Shown here: one piece after another, positions 16,576 to 25,996 of the stretch
Numbering within the stretch: position 1 is the stretch's first letter
Layout of the letters: the number at the start of each line of letters is the position of its first letter
Origin: Mesohalobacter halotolerans
GTDB lineage: Bacteria > Bacteroidota > Bacteroidia > Flavobacteriales > Flavobacteriaceae
Assembly: GCF_006120725.1 (NCBI RefSeq)
Contig: NZ_SWMU01000002.1
Coordinates: forward strand, 248,001-312,000
DNA: 64,000 nucleotides
Reading direction: 5' to 3'
Notes under the pieces: model-generated
Database searches by the model: none
What the model was told of the DNA's origin: nothing
The model's input: only the letters and a program-made list of their open reading frames with translations
Program-made: the position numbers and the translations under genes

Positions 16576-18075
16576 ATGTTGACAAAAACAGCAGATAAAA
16601 CCCTGTATGACTACCAAGAAAAAGATCTTCAGAACATTTTTGAACATATTGAGAATGAAAAAAGTGACTTTAATTTATTGTATCAACTGCCTACCGGTGG
16701 TGGAAAAACTGTAGTGTTTTCAGAAATTGTGAGGCGCTATATCAATAAAACAGGTAAAAAAGTTATAGTGCTCACCCATAGAATAGAGCTTTGTAAGCAA
16801 ACTTCAAAAATGTTGAAGGAATTTGGCGTCAACAATAAAATAATCAACTCACAGGTTAAAGAACTCAGTGATGATAATGATTATATGTGTTTTGTAGCCA
16901 TGGTAGAGACACTCAATAATCGCCTCAATGATGAAAAAGTAACCCTGAAAAATATCGGTTTAACCATTATTGACGAAGCCCATTATAATTCGTTTACCAA
17001 GCTGTTTAAATTTTTAGAAAAAACTTTTTTGCTTGGTGTCACAGCAACACCCTTGAGTTCTAATATTAAGCTGCCAATGTATAAAAATTACGACAAGCTC
17101 GTCGTAGGCGAATCTATTCCTTCTTTAATCCAACAAGGATTTTTAGCCAAAGCTAAAACCTATACTTATAATGTGGGTTTAAGCCAATTACAGGTTGGGA
17201 TCAATGGTGACTATACTGTAAAGTCTTCAGAAGACCTTTATACAAATATGAACATGCAAACAAAGTTATTGCAGGCGTATGAAGAAAAATGTAAAGGGAA
17301 GAAGACTTTAATTTTTAATAACGGTATCAACACCTCGTGGTATGTATACCACACGTTTAAAGAAGCGGGTTACGAAATCAAGCATCTTGACAATACCCAC
17401 AATAAAAAAGAACGTAAAGCCATTTTGAAATGGTTTAAAGAAAAGCCCGATGCTATTTTGACTTCAGTCAGTATTTTAACGACAGGATTTGATGAACCAA
17501 CGGTTGAAAACATTATTTTAAATCGCGCTACAAAATCGTTGACTTTGTATTTTCAAATGATTGGTCGTGGTTCTAGAAAACTTCCTAATAAAGATACCTT
17601 CAATGTTATTGATTTAGGTAATAACTTCGCTCGCTTCGGACCATGGGACGCTAAAGTCGACTGGCAAATGATCTTTAAAAATCCAGATTACTTTTTAGAA
17701 AATGTCGTGTCTGACGAAGAAATTGAAAGTCAATTTGTTTATGAAATGCCGGAAGAAGTTCGAGAGAAATTTAAAAATACTGAAGACATCAGTTTTGATA
17801 TTAAAAAACGATATGATGAGACTGTGAATAATGGTGAAAAATCAAAGTTAGTTCTTGAAGAGTCTATCGCTCAGCATGCACAGATGTGTGTAGAAAACTC
17901 TGAAGATGTTTTTGATGCTCGAATTTTGGCGCGTGAATTAAAGGAAGACATCCAAGACCGTATAAAGCAATATTCAAAATGTATTATTAGAAATACAAAA
18001 AACTACAGAGATTGGCTCTATGAAGATTATACGAGAAAACTGCGTTCAAAAATCAATGAACTCTTTATGGATTAA
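16576..18075 (+). CDS. DEAD/DEAH-box SF2 helicase (RadD/type III restriction-like)
   Basis: A 499-aa superfamily 2 helicase. Motif I is LPTGGGKT (residues 38-45), motif II is IDEAH (about 137-141), motif III is TATP (about 155-158) and motif VI is QMIGRGSR (about 329-336). The C-terminal ~130 residues are charged and helical with no recognised domain. The ResIII-type core plus short C-terminal extension resembles RadD/YejH-like repair helicases. No methylase or nuclease gene is adjacent, so a restriction role is not supported. It is a single-gene unit that ends 1 nt from the convergent VTT gene. Confidence 0.88.
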   Translation: MLTKTADKTLYDYQEKDLQNIFEHIENEKSDFNLLYQLPTGGGKTVVFSEIVRRYINKTGKKVIVLTHRIELCKQTSKMLKEFGVNNKIINSQVKELSDDNDYMCFVAMVETLNNRLNDEKVTLKNIGLTIIDEAHYNSFTKLFKFLEKTFLLGVTATPLSSNIKLPMYKNYDKLVVGESIPSLIQQGFLAKAKTYTYNVGLSQLQVGINGDYTVKSSEDLYTNMNMQTKLLQAYEEKCKGKKTLIFNNGINTSWYVYHTFKEAGYEIKHLDNTHNKKERKAILKWFKEKPDAILTSVSILTTGFDEPTVENIILNRATKSLTLYFQMIGRGSRKLPNKDTFNVIDLGNNFARFGPWDAKVDWQMIFKNPDYFLENVVSDEEIESQFVYEMPEEVREKFKNTEDISFDIKKRYDETVNNGEKSKLVLEESIAQHAQMCVENSEDVFDARILARELKEDIQDRIKQYSKCIIRNTKNYRDWLYEDYTRKLRSKINELFMD

Positions 18076-18076
18076 T

Positions 18077-18697
18077 TTAAAGGACTCCAAAAATTAACAA
18101 ACCATAAATTACAAAGCGTAAAAACCTCAATAAGCCGAAAAGTAAAAAACTTCCAAAAGGAAATTTAATAATGCCTGCAGCGATACTCGATATAGCAAAA
18201 GGCAAGGGGAGAAGTGCTCCTGCAATAATTAACAGGCCACCCCATTTACGCATATTTTTAATGTGTTTAGCCATCTTAACTTCCAAATAGACAAATACTC
18301 TTGGGATATTGGCTATACCACGTCCAAAAAAGTAGGACAAAACCCCACCTAGGTAAGACAGCACAGATAGAATACTTAAGAAAAACCATGGATATTCATT
18401 TTTTCCTGACCAGGCTATAAATATTTCCGGAGGAATAAGTCCTAATATAGACTCCGAGGCAAAAAACACACCGAAAACCCCTATGGGATGAAAATTTTCT
18501 GTCACATACAATAAAATATCATTGATGTCTATGACAAAAAAATGTATGCTTAAAACTATGATTATAAATACGATGATAGGCGGTGTAGCTTTAAGCAAAC
18601 TTCGACCAATAAAATTATAAAACCCGGTGTAGGTGTAATATTGATGCAATAATTTCCATCGCGGTTTTTTTTGATGTTTTTGAGGAGTATTAGCCAT
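18077..18697 (-). CDS. VTT/DedA-like (SNARE-associated) membrane protein
   Basis: A 206-aa integral membrane protein. The VTT-domain pattern is visible: an ESILGLIPPEIFIAW re-entrant-like segment (about residues 80-95), GGVLSYFFGRGIANIP (about 117-132), and near the end GALLPLPFAISSIAAGIIKFPF with the proline-glycine motif of the second re-entrant loop. Related DedA proteins recycle undecaprenyl phosphate or move phospholipids across the inner membrane. The N-terminal 30 residues are basic and cytoplasmic. It is convergent with the helicase gene. Confidence 0.82.
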   Translation of the reverse strand: MANTPQKHQKKPRWKLLHQYYTYTGFYNFIGRSLLKATPPIIVFIIIVLSIHFFVIDINDILLYVTENFHPIGVFGVFFASESILGLIPPEIFIAWSGKNEYPWFFLSILSVLSYLGGVLSYFFGRGIANIPRVFVYLEVKMAKHIKNMRKWGGLLIIAGALLPLPFAISSIAAGIIKFPFGSFLLFGLLRFLRFVIYGLLIFGVL

Positions 18698-18779
18698 TAA
18701 TGTGATTTAGAAATTGCAAATTACTTTTTAAAAAGGCTTATCATAACCTAAAAAATTTATAATTATTGTTTTCCTTAAA

Positions 18780-19991
18780 TTATAACTGAGTTTTTATTCT
18801 AGGAACATATTTTATTCGCTGAGCATTCAATATACAAAGCAAAACAAATAGGGACAGACTTATCATAATAATTTGTATACTTAACCCCATATCTATCATT
18901 TGCCCAATAATTAAAGGACCAAGAGCAGTGCTTAACACCATAAACATGGTAAATAAACTACGAATGGTTCCTAATTTTTTGATGCCATAGACTTCAGCCA
19001 AAACCGATGTTTTTATAGTGCCTGACATCCCAACTGTAATTCCCATCAATATCAAAAAGATAAGGGCGCCAATAATAGAATTGATATAGGCAAAAGCCAA
19101 AAGGCCTAAACCAATAGGAATCAAATAAAACCTGAACAGTGTTTTTGCCGTAAAACGGTCTACCCAAAGACCACCAAAAAGAGAAAATAATAGTCGCGTT
19201 ATCGCATAAGCTGTAAAAAATGAGGCATAAAGTGTTACTGACCAGCCCTTTTGTTCTACAAAGACGTATTGGTAAAAAATAACTGCTGTGGCTGTAAAAC
19301 TCAATACAAAACTCGTTGGCATTAATATTAAAAAGCGCTTGTCTTTTATAATCTCAAAAAAATCTTTAAAAAGACTTTTAGAGCTAGGTTTAAAACTATT
19401 GAGCTGTTGGTCAAAATGGCTTAAGTCTGTAAATCTTAAACGGATTAAATATATCAACAACAAAATACCACTTCCTATCATAGCTATTCGCCAATCAAAA
19501 TAGGCAATGGTGCTTACAATGATGATAGGCAAAATCGCTTCCCCAATAGAAAAGCCCAAAGTTGAAAAACTAATGGCCTTACCGCGATCTTTATCGTAGT
19601 ATTTTGACAATATTGTAAAACTAATATGACTTAACATACCTTGACCACTCAACCTTAGCCCAATTAATGCTAAAAATACAAAAGCCAAATGATAGGAAAG
19701 GCCCATTAAAATACAACACATGGCTAAAGCCAAAATGGTAAAAAAACTAACTTTTTTAACAGGAATATGATCGACCGTATGACCTATACTAAGCATAATC
19801 ATAGACGAGACTACAGTACAAACGGCATAAATCGCTCCAAAAGTGCCCTCTGTAATATCAAAAGCTTGAGTAATGTGAATGACATACAAAGATATCAAGT
19901 AGGTTTGCCCAAAGCTTGATAAAAATGTAAGCAACCATCCATAACTTAAAGGCTTTAAATTTAGCTTTATAAATTTCAAAAACTGAACCAT
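18780..19991 (-). CDS. Major facilitator superfamily transporter
   Basis: A 403-aa protein with twelve predicted membrane segments. A central cytoplasmic loop (about residues 200-215, SHFDQQLNSFKPSSK) divides two six-helix halves. Motif-A-like signatures occur after helix 2 (GHTVDHIPVKKV) and after helix 8 (GGLWVDRFTAKTLF). The substrate cannot be inferred; the layout resembles the OFA/oxalate-formate and nitrate-type MFS groups. It has its own promoter element at 20009-20016 and no obvious operon partner. Confidence 0.88.
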   Translation of the reverse strand: MVQFLKFIKLNLKPLSYGWLLTFLSSFGQTYLISLYVIHITQAFDITEGTFGAIYAVCTVVSSMIMLSIGHTVDHIPVKKVSFFTILALAMCCILMGLSYHLAFVFLALIGLRLSGQGMLSHISFTILSKYYDKDRGKAISFSTLGFSIGEAILPIIIVSTIAYFDWRIAMIGSGILLLIYLIRLRFTDLSHFDQQLNSFKPSSKSLFKDFFEIIKDKRFLILMPTSFVLSFTATAVIFYQYVFVEQKGWSVTLYASFFTAYAITRLLFSLFGGLWVDRFTAKTLFRFYLIPIGLGLLAFAYINSIIGALIFLILMGITVGMSGTIKTSVLAEVYGIKKLGTIRSLFTMFMVLSTALGPLIIGQMIDMGLSIQIIMISLSLFVLLCILNAQRIKYVPRIKTQL

Positions 19992-20008
19992 ACCTATTTT
20001 TCAGGTTG

Positions 20009-20016
20009 CAAAAATA
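20009..20016 (-). promoter_or_regulatory. Predicted -7 promoter element for the MFS gene
   Basis: TATTTTTG on the minus strand (TAnnTTTG), 17 nt upstream of the start codon at 19991. Confidence 0.5.
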
Positions 20017-20039
20017 GGATTTTAAACCGCGTTGAGACG

Positions 20040-21302
20040 TTAACTTTTAATTAAATTCAAGTCCTTGCCACTTGGGAGCTCAAAAGCCTCAAGCTCAAAA
20101 AATGGTATGGTGGCCAATAGATGATCAAAGATATCAGCAATAATATATTCGTAGTTTTTCCAGACTTTATCAACACTAAAGCAATAAACTTCTAGAGGTA
20201 CGCCTTGAGCAGTTGGAGGCAATTGCCTGGTCATAATCGTCATGTCGTCACTTACAGCAGGGTGTTGCTTTAAGTATTCATCAATATATTTTCTAAATAC
20301 GCCAAAATTAGTTTGGTTTCTGCCATTGATGATCACACTTTTATCTACATCATGAGCTTCATTGTATTTGTCGATATCAGCTTGTCGTTTTTGAACATAT
20401 GTGCTGATCAATTCAATTTTTTTGAATTTTTCCAGCAAGTCTTGATCGACAAACTTGATGCTGTTGGCTTTAATAATAATGGCGCGTTTTATTCGACGAC
20501 CACCAGATTCACTCATGCCACGCCAGTTTTTAAACGAATCGGATATCAAATAATAAGTCGGTATGGTGGTAATGGTTTTATCAAAATTCCGCACTTTAAC
20601 CGAAGCCAAATTGATTTCAAACACATCACCATCGGCACCGCATTTCTCCATAGTAATCCAATCGCCAATGCGCACTGTATCATTAGCAGCCACTTGAATA
20701 CTAGCCACAAATCCCAAAATAGTATCTTTAAAGACCAATAAAATTACCGCAGAAATCGTACCCAACCCAATCAAAAATTTCATTAAAGGTTTACCGGTAA
20801 CAATTGAAAAAATGATGATAATCCCGATAAGCCATAACAATATCATAAAGACCTGAATATAACTGTCTATAGGCTTATCTCTAAGGTTATCAAGTGTTTT
20901 AAGGTAGTCTTTGATGGTTTTTAAAATACTCCTTACCGTCCAAATTGTGAATACAACTAATAGAACTTGAATTATTTTGCTAACAAGGTTTTCAAAAACC
21001 GGAAAGTCAATATACAATTCTTCCGTAAAGGCAGAAATAATATAAAAAACCAGTAAGTTTGATAAATTGACAAAAGTTTTGTTCTGAACCAAATAGTCAT
21101 CAAAATGGGTTTTGGACTTCTTGGCAAACTGATTGACCAACTTTAACCCAATACCTCTTAAGATTCTATAGATAATATAAGAGATAAGTATAAGTACAAT
21201 ACTATTAGCTAAAGCATTAAAAACCAAAGCGTAAAAATCACTTAAATCTGAATGGGATTTAATTATATCATAAACGTAATGAATAGACGTCTTAGGATTC
21301 AT
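20040..21302 (-). CDS. Mechanosensitive ion channel, YbdG/MscM-like
   Basis: A 420-aa MscS-superfamily channel. About five membrane helices lie in the first 190 residues. The pore helix and beta domain (about 185-260) are marked by KDTILGFVASIQVAANDTVRIGDWITM and by VRNFDKTITTIPTYYLISDSFKNWRGMSESGGRRIKR. The extended C-terminal domain and the WRGMSESGGRRIKR segment match the YbdG branch rather than short MscS. It probably opens on hypo-osmotic shock or senses hyperosmotic stress. It is divergent from the propeller protein gene, with its -7 element at 21322-21329. Confidence 0.92.
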   Translation of the reverse strand: MNPKTSIHYVYDIIKSHSDLSDFYALVFNALANSIVLILISYIIYRILRGIGLKLVNQFAKKSKTHFDDYLVQNKTFVNLSNLLVFYIISAFTEELYIDFPVFENLVSKIIQVLLVVFTIWTVRSILKTIKDYLKTLDNLRDKPIDSYIQVFMILLWLIGIIIIFSIVTGKPLMKFLIGLGTISAVILLVFKDTILGFVASIQVAANDTVRIGDWITMEKCGADGDVFEINLASVKVRNFDKTITTIPTYYLISDSFKNWRGMSESGGRRIKRAIIIKANSIKFVDQDLLEKFKKIELISTYVQKRQADIDKYNEAHDVDKSVIINGRNQTNFGVFRKYIDEYLKQHPAVSDDMTIMTRQLPPTAQGVPLEVYCFSVDKVWKNYEYIIADIFDHLLATIPFFELEAFELPSGKDLNLIKS

Positions 21303-21321
21303 GTGGATGACTTTAAAAATT

Positions 21322-21329
21322 CAAAGATA
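21322..21329 (-). promoter_or_regulatory. Predicted -7 promoter element for the YbdG-like channel gene
   Basis: TATCTTTG on the minus strand (TAnnTTTG), 19 nt upstream of the start codon at 21302. Confidence 0.5.
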
Positions 21330-21361
21330 AATGATTAAAATTGTTATTGAATAAAAATAGG

Positions 21362-22204
21362 ATGTTTAAGAATTTACTCGGTTTAAAAATTATAGTCTTT
21401 TTATGCGTTGCATTGGTTGCCACATTACTAATTTTTAAAGATTTTATATTAGAAAGTGAACAAGAAGATTACCATTATAAATTGGTCAGAGAATGGACAC
21501 TGCCTGATGAACTCAACGAAATCTCGGGCATGATTCACCTTGATAAAAACCGCATTTTTTGTATTCAAGATGAAGATGGCTACTTGTTTATTTACAACCT
21601 CAAAACTAAATCTATAGACCAAAAAATCAAATTCGGACCAGGTGGCGATTACGAATCTATTACAAAAGTTAACGATACCATTTATGTCTTGAGAAGTGAC
21701 GGCAAGTTGTTTGAAATTAAAAATGCGTTCAAAAATATAGATGTAAATACCTATCAATCAAACTATAGTTCAAGATACAATTTTGAAGGTTTATCTTTTG
21801 ATTCAGTTCAAAACCGACTCTTGATAGCTCCAAAATACAAACTCAAAAGACAGTCAGGTAAAAAACCGATTTTCGGGTTTGATTTAAACCGCCATAAATT
21901 TATTGATACACCGATTTACCAATTAAATTTAAATGATAACCTACTGAAAAAACACCCAGAATTTATGCCGGCATCTTTAACATATTATGCCTCGACAAAA
22001 AAATATTATATGCTCGATGGTCGGCATAGACGATTATTGATATTAAACTCTAGCTTTAAACCACAAAAGATATACAAACTCAATATTTCAGAATTGCCAC
22101 AACCCGAAAGTTTATCTTTCTATATTGACAAATTTTATATCTCTTCAGAAGCAGATCAAGGGATTGCACCACATATTTATGAGATTGTCTTAAAAAAATA
22201 TTGA
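21362..22204 (+). CDS. SdiA-regulated-domain beta-propeller protein, membrane-anchored
   Basis: A 280-aa protein when started at the ATG at 21362. An upstream in-frame TTG adds only seven residues and is less likely. A signal anchor (residues about 5-25, GLKIIVFLCVALVATLLIF) is followed by repeated beta-propeller blades: LNEISGMIHLDKNRIFCIQDEDG, GDYESITKVNDTIYVLRSDGKLF and NFEGLSFDSVQNRLLIAPK. This YncE/SdiA-regulated (phytase-like) pattern is common in Bacteroidota. The protein is likely periplasmic. Its biochemical role is unknown; related propellers bind metals or phosphate esters. Confidence 0.82.
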   Translation: MFKNLLGLKIIVFLCVALVATLLIFKDFILESEQEDYHYKLVREWTLPDELNEISGMIHLDKNRIFCIQDEDGYLFIYNLKTKSIDQKIKFGPGGDYESITKVNDTIYVLRSDGKLFEIKNAFKNIDVNTYQSNYSSRYNFEGLSFDSVQNRLLIAPKYKLKRQSGKKPIFGFDLNRHKFIDTPIYQLNLNDNLLKKHPEFMPASLTYYASTKKYYMLDGRHRRLLILNSSFKPQKIYKLNISELPQPESLSFYIDKFYISSEADQGIAPHIYEIVLKKY

Positions 22205-22597
22205 CATAGGCCTCAAATAATTATCTCAACAAATTTTTATTCAAAATGATTTTTATATAATCTATTTCTATCGTCAAATTGAGTGATTTATTTTTCTTGG
22301 CTTCCTAAAAGCCAAAAACAATAAATTGTATCGAGATTAGTCGAAGATCCCTCGATAGAATTTAGTTTAATTTTTTTTAATAATCAAACTAAAACCACTC
22401 AAGCAGAGGTTAAATTCCTTTATTATAATAGAAAACTATTTTACTACATTTTATTTTAACCTGAAACAAATTAGTTTAAGTCTTATGAACTCAGAGATTA
22501 ATATGCTCTAAAAACAAAGAAGGTTAAACCTTTTTTAAATCAACCAACACTTAAATCTTAAATTTTACTTTTGAAATAAATTACAAAACACAATAAA
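22205..22597. other. 393-bp gene-free stretch
   Basis: No credible reading frame is present. It contains an inverted repeat ATCGAG (22330-22335) / CTCGAT (22351-22356) around a 15-nt loop, a small AAGGT/ACCTT hairpin followed by six T (22520-22538), and a predicted -7 element for the SDR gene near its right end. The DNA is otherwise AT-rich and featureless. Confidence 0.6.
22566..22573 (+). promoter_or_regulatory. Predicted -7 promoter element for the SDR gene
   Basis: TACTTTTG (TAnnTTTG), 24 nt upstream of the ATG at 22598. Confidence 0.5.
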
Positions 22598-23308
22598 ATG
22601 AGAGGAAAAGTAGCATTCATAACTGGCGGTTCAAAAGGTATTGGTTACGGTATTGCTGAAAGTTTAGCACAAGAAGGTGTGCACAGTGTTTTAACCAGTC
22701 GAACTCAAGCCAATGCAGATAAAGCCGCAAAAGCCATATCAGAAAAATATAAGGTCAAATGTCTTGGCATAGAAGCCGATGTTCGTGATTATAAAGCTGT
22801 TAAATCTGCGGTAGATCGTGCCGAAGACGCTTTTGGACAAATAGACTATGTGATTGCCAATGCAGGTTTGGGTCACTTTGGTAGTGTTGAAGACCTCAAA
22901 GTAGAGCAGTGGCAAGAAGTGATTGACACTAACCTGAGCGGCGTGTTTTATACCATAAAATCATCTGTAGAAGCACTTAAGAAAACCAAAGGCTACTTTA
23001 TCAGTATTTCCAGTTTAGCTGGTGAGAATTTTTTTGCGGGCGGTTCAGCTTATAATGCGAGTAAATTTGGCGTTACTGGTTTTACCCAAGCTGTAATGCT
23101 AGATTTAAGACAAAAAGGCGTTAACGTCTCGACCATTATGCCCGGCTCAGTTTCAACTTATTTTAATGGTAACGAACCTGATGATAAAGATGCCTGGAAA
23201 ATACAAATTGAAGATTTGGGCGAAATTGTTGTGGATTTATTTAAACTCAACCCCAGAACTTTACCAAGTAAAATTGAGGTCAGACCATCACAACCCCCAA
23301 AAAAATAA
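22598..23308 (+). CDS. Short-chain dehydrogenase/reductase (classical SDR)
   Basis: A 236-aa NAD(P)-dependent oxidoreductase. The cofactor motif is TGGSKGIGYGIA (residues about 9-20) and the NAG motif is NAGLG (about 88-92). The catalytic Ser lies in ISISSLAGE and the YxxxK pair in YNASK (about 149-153). TSRTQANADK after strand 2 suggests NADP preference. The substrate cannot be told; the shape is close to 3-ketoacyl-ACP or sepiapterin-type reductases. It converges on the AraC-type regulator with only 1 nt between stops and is not part of the aldehyde operon. Confidence 0.92.
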   Translation: MRGKVAFITGGSKGIGYGIAESLAQEGVHSVLTSRTQANADKAAKAISEKYKVKCLGIEADVRDYKAVKSAVDRAEDAFGQIDYVIANAGLGHFGSVEDLKVEQWQEVIDTNLSGVFYTIKSSVEALKKTKGYFISISSLAGENFFAGGSAYNASKFGVTGFTQAVMLDLRQKGVNVSTIMPGSVSTYFNGNEPDDKDAWKIQIEDLGEIVVDLFKLNPRTLPSKIEVRPSQPPKK

Positions 23309-23309
23309 A

Positions 23310-24227
23310 CTAAGTGTTTATTGATATTTTAAACTGTTGGGGTGTCATCAGCTCCAACTTTTTAAATTGTCTATTAAAATAGCTGATGGAATTAAATCCT
23401 GAGTAAAACGCTATTTCTGAAATACTTAAGTCTTGACGTTCTTTAATTAATTGTTTAGAGAACTTGATTTTTTCAGAATTGATATAATCAATTGGTGAAA
23501 TGCCTAAAGTATTTTTAAAGGTTTTGTGAAAATGAGATTTACTCATATGCGCTTTTTCGGCCAATTTTTCTACACTGATGTCTTTATTAGTAAGATTTTG
23601 TTTAATATACTTGATTACAGAACCCATTCTGGTATCTGAAAACGTATTTTGCATATCATTGATTAATAAAACTTTAGCTTTAGTTTGTAAGAGTCTGACA
23701 ATCAGTTCTTGAATCATCAAGTCTAGAAGCACGTCTTTGGATTTGGTTTGGTTGGTAAAGGTGTAAACTAAACGGTTAATGAGGTCATTGACCTCGTCGT
23801 GATTTGCCAAATGGTTTGAGGTATCATCCAATGACCAAGAATTGTTTTCGTTATCTACACTTACAATTGTATTAAACCTATCAACCACTTCATTTATTTT
23901 ATCGGTATCTATTCCAAGGGCTAAACATTGTGTAGGTTCGTCAAGAGAAGCCAGTGGAAAATCGATTAACATATTTTGATGACTGGGCAAAACAACAGAT
24001 TCACCGGGATAAAATTCAAAAGACGGCATATCGTCAATATGCATGATTTTTTTACCGGTTAGCATACTTGCTATGATGGGAAAATTAAATTTTAAAGCTA
24101 CTTTTTCAGCAAATTCATGAGTTTCATAAATATTTAGCTCAGCAAAATCTGCATTGTATACGGTTCTATTTTCTACTAGTGTGGTAAGCTTTCTGTGTTT
24201 TTTATGTTGACTTAGAAGTGGGCTCAT
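23310..24227 (-). CDS. AraC family transcriptional regulator (AraC_N type)
   Basis: A 305-aa protein. The N-terminal AraC_N ligand domain (about residues 15-185) carries FPIIASMLTGKKIMHIDD and FYPGESVVLPSHQ. The C-terminal double HTH (about 205-300) carries LAEKAHMSKSHFHKTFKNTLG and ISEIAFYSGFNSISYFNRQFKK. It is divergent from the aldehyde dehydrogenase gene, the usual arrangement for an activator of an alcohol/aldehyde oxidation module. The shared 122-bp intergenic region has a direct repeat of TATAATA and an ATTGTT-C-AACAAT palindrome as candidate binding sites. The ligand is unknown; acetaldehyde or a related small molecule would fit the context. Confidence 0.88.
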   Translation of the reverse strand: MSPLLSQHKKHRKLTTLVENRTVYNADFAELNIYETHEFAEKVALKFNFPIIASMLTGKKIMHIDDMPSFEFYPGESVVLPSHQNMLIDFPLASLDEPTQCLALGIDTDKINEVVDRFNTIVSVDNENNSWSLDDTSNHLANHDEVNDLINRLVYTFTNQTKSKDVLLDLMIQELIVRLLQTKAKVLLINDMQNTFSDTRMGSVIKYIKQNLTNKDISVEKLAEKAHMSKSHFHKTFKNTLGISPIDYINSEKIKFSKQLIKERQDLSISEIAFYSGFNSISYFNRQFKKLELMTPQQFKISINT

Positions 24228-24286
24228 TTTATTAAAAATATAATACAGATTATAAATATAATAGAATTGTACTATAATACGATACC

Positions 24287-24299
24287 ATTGTTCAACAAT
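24287..24299. promoter_or_regulatory. Candidate operator palindrome between the AraC and ALDH genes
   Basis: ATTGTT-C-AACAAT, a perfect 6-bp inverted repeat about 50 nt upstream of the aldehyde dehydrogenase ATG. Just upstream (about 24257-24280) is a direct repeat of TATAATA with a 16-bp period. Either could be a regulator site. Confidence 0.35.
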
Positions 24300-24349
24300 T
24301 TGATAAAATAACTCTATAATTTTAACAAATAATCAAAACACACAATATT

Positions 24350-25846
24350 ATGAGTTATTCTAAACCTAAATTCAAAGCCAGTTATGGCAATTTTATTAAT
24401 GGAAAATTTGTTGAACCGCTTGGTGGCGATTATTTTGATAATACATCACCAATAGACGGTAGTCATATTGCAAAATATCCACGCTCTCAAAAAGAAGATG
24501 TAGAGATGGCTATAGATGCGGCTAATGCAGCTAAAGATAACTGGGAAAAGACATCGGTTACAGAACGTGCCGCTTTGCTTAATAAGGTGGCCGATATTAT
24601 CGATGAAAACCTCGAGGAATTTGCTACAGTTGAAACTTGTGATAATGGTAAAGCCATAAGAGAAACCTTGAATGCAGATGTGCCATTATCTGCAGACCAC
24701 TGGCGTTACTTTGCGTCTTGTATAAGAGCTGAAGAAGGTAGTGTTGCTGAGCTCGATGAGCATACCTTATCTATGAACATCAAAGAACCACTCGGTGTGG
24801 TTGGTCAAATTATACCTTGGAATTTTCCTTTATTGATGTTATCATGGAAGCTGCCACCGGCACTTGCTGCTGGTAACTGCGTCGTTTTAAAACCTGCCGA
24901 GCAAACTCCATCTGCAGCCACTTTACTGATGGAAAAAATTGCAGATGTTTTTCCACCTGGCGTCGTGAATGTAATTCACGGGTTTGGACCAGAAGCCGGT
25001 AAACCCTTAGCTTCAAGCTCAAAAATTGATAAGGTGGCATTCACCGGCGAAACCACAACAGGACAATTGATTATGCAATATGCATCTAAAAATCTGAATC
25101 CTGTTACCGTCGAACTCGGTGGTAAATCACCAAATGTATTTTTTAATTCTGTCATGGATGAAGACGACGCTTTTTTAGATAAATGTATAGAAGGTGCAGT
25201 TTTGTTTGCCTTTAATCAAGGCGAAGTCTGTACGTGTCCGTCCAGAATGTTAGTTCAAGAAGACATTTATGACAAATTCATGGAACGTGTTGTCGAAAGA
25301 ACTAAGGCCATTGTTCAAAGCAATCCTTACGACGTCAATACTCAGGTTGGTGCTCAAGCCTCCAATGACCAATATGAAAAAATCCAATCTTATTTAAAAA
25401 TTGGCAAAGAAGAAGGCGCCAAAACGCTCTGTGGTGGTGAAGCAAATAAGGATGGTGATTTATCTAAAGGACATTATATCAAACCAACTATCTTAGAAGG
25501 TCATAACAAAATGCGGGTATTTCAGGAAGAAATTTTTGGTCCGGTCGTTTGTGTGACCAAATTTAAAGATGAAGCTGAAGCACTAGAAATTGCCAATGAT
25601 ACTTTATATGGTCTTGGCGCCGGAGTCTGGACAAGAGATGCGCATCAGCTTTATCAAATTCCAAGAGCCATTAAAGCTGGTCGAGTATGGGTGAATTGTT
25701 ATCACGCTTATCCGGCACATGCTGCCTTTGGTGGATATAAAAAATCGGGTTTTGGTCGTGAAAACCACTTAATGATGCTTAGCCACTATCGCCAAAACAA
25801 AAATATGTTGATTTCTTATGACAAGAATAAATTAGGGTTCTTTTAA
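24350..25846 (+). CDS. NAD(P)-dependent aldehyde dehydrogenase, AldB/ExaC-like
   Basis: A 498-aa aldehyde dehydrogenase. The NAD-binding segment has [21 protein letters not shown]. The base Glu sits in VELGGKSPN and the catalytic Cys in [13 protein letters not shown]; a second Cys two residues later is usual in this subgroup. The C-terminal [17 protein letters not shown] block and overall pattern match the AldB/ExaC acetaldehyde dehydrogenase subgroup. It is followed by DUF779 and acs on the same strand, consistent with oxidation of acetaldehyde to acetate and activation to acetyl-CoA. A terminator lies 14 nt past its stop. Confidence 0.93.
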   Translation: MSYSKPKFKASYGNFINGKFVEPLGGDYFDNTSPIDGSHIAKYPRSQKEDVEMAIDAANAAKDNWEKTSVTERAALLNKVADIIDENLEEFATVETCDNGKAIRETLNADVPLSADHWRYFASCIRAEEGSVAELDEHTLSMNIKEPLGVVGQIIPWNFPLLMLSWKLPPALAAGNCVVLKPAEQTPSAATLLMEKIADVFPPGVVNVIHGFGPEAGKPLASSSKIDKVAFTGETTTGQLIMQYASKNLNPVTVELGGKSPNVFFNSVMDEDDAFLDKCIEGAVLFAFNQGEVCTCPSRMLVQEDIYDKFMERVVERTKAIVQSNPYDVNTQVGAQASNDQYEKIQSYLKIGKEEGAKTLCGGEANKDGDLSKGHYIKPTILEGHNKMRVFQEEIFGPVVCVTKFKDEAEALEIANDTLYGLGAGVWTRDAHQLYQIPRAIKAGRVWVNCYHAYPAHAAFGGYKKSGFGRENHLMMLSHYRQNKNMLISYDKNKLGFF

Positions 25847-25860
25847 ACTTTAAAATTTTA

Positions 25861-25891
25861 TAAAGCAGACTGATACTATTAGTCTGCTTTA
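25861..25891. terminator. Terminator downstream of the aldehyde dehydrogenase gene
   Basis: A perfect 11-bp stem (TAAAGCAGACT / AGTCTGCTTTA) with a 9-nt loop, 14 nt past the stop codon. The T-run is short, so termination may be partial and let some transcript reach DUF779. Confidence 0.75.
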
Positions 25892-25996
25892 TTAACTTAA
25901 AACGATTATTTCTAAATTTTCATCAAATCAATTATTATTATATTAATACAGAATTGAAACGATAGAAATTAATTTTAAATAGTACAATTTTAGCCT

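Noticed and set aside
16576-18075. Type III restriction system component
   Set aside because: The helicase core is of ResIII type, but there is no nuclease domain and no methylase gene within reach.
22520-22538. AAGGT/ACCTT hairpin plus six T as the terminator of the propeller gene
   Set aside because: The stem is only 5 bp and lies more than 300 nt after the stop codon; left as a note in the gene-free stretch.
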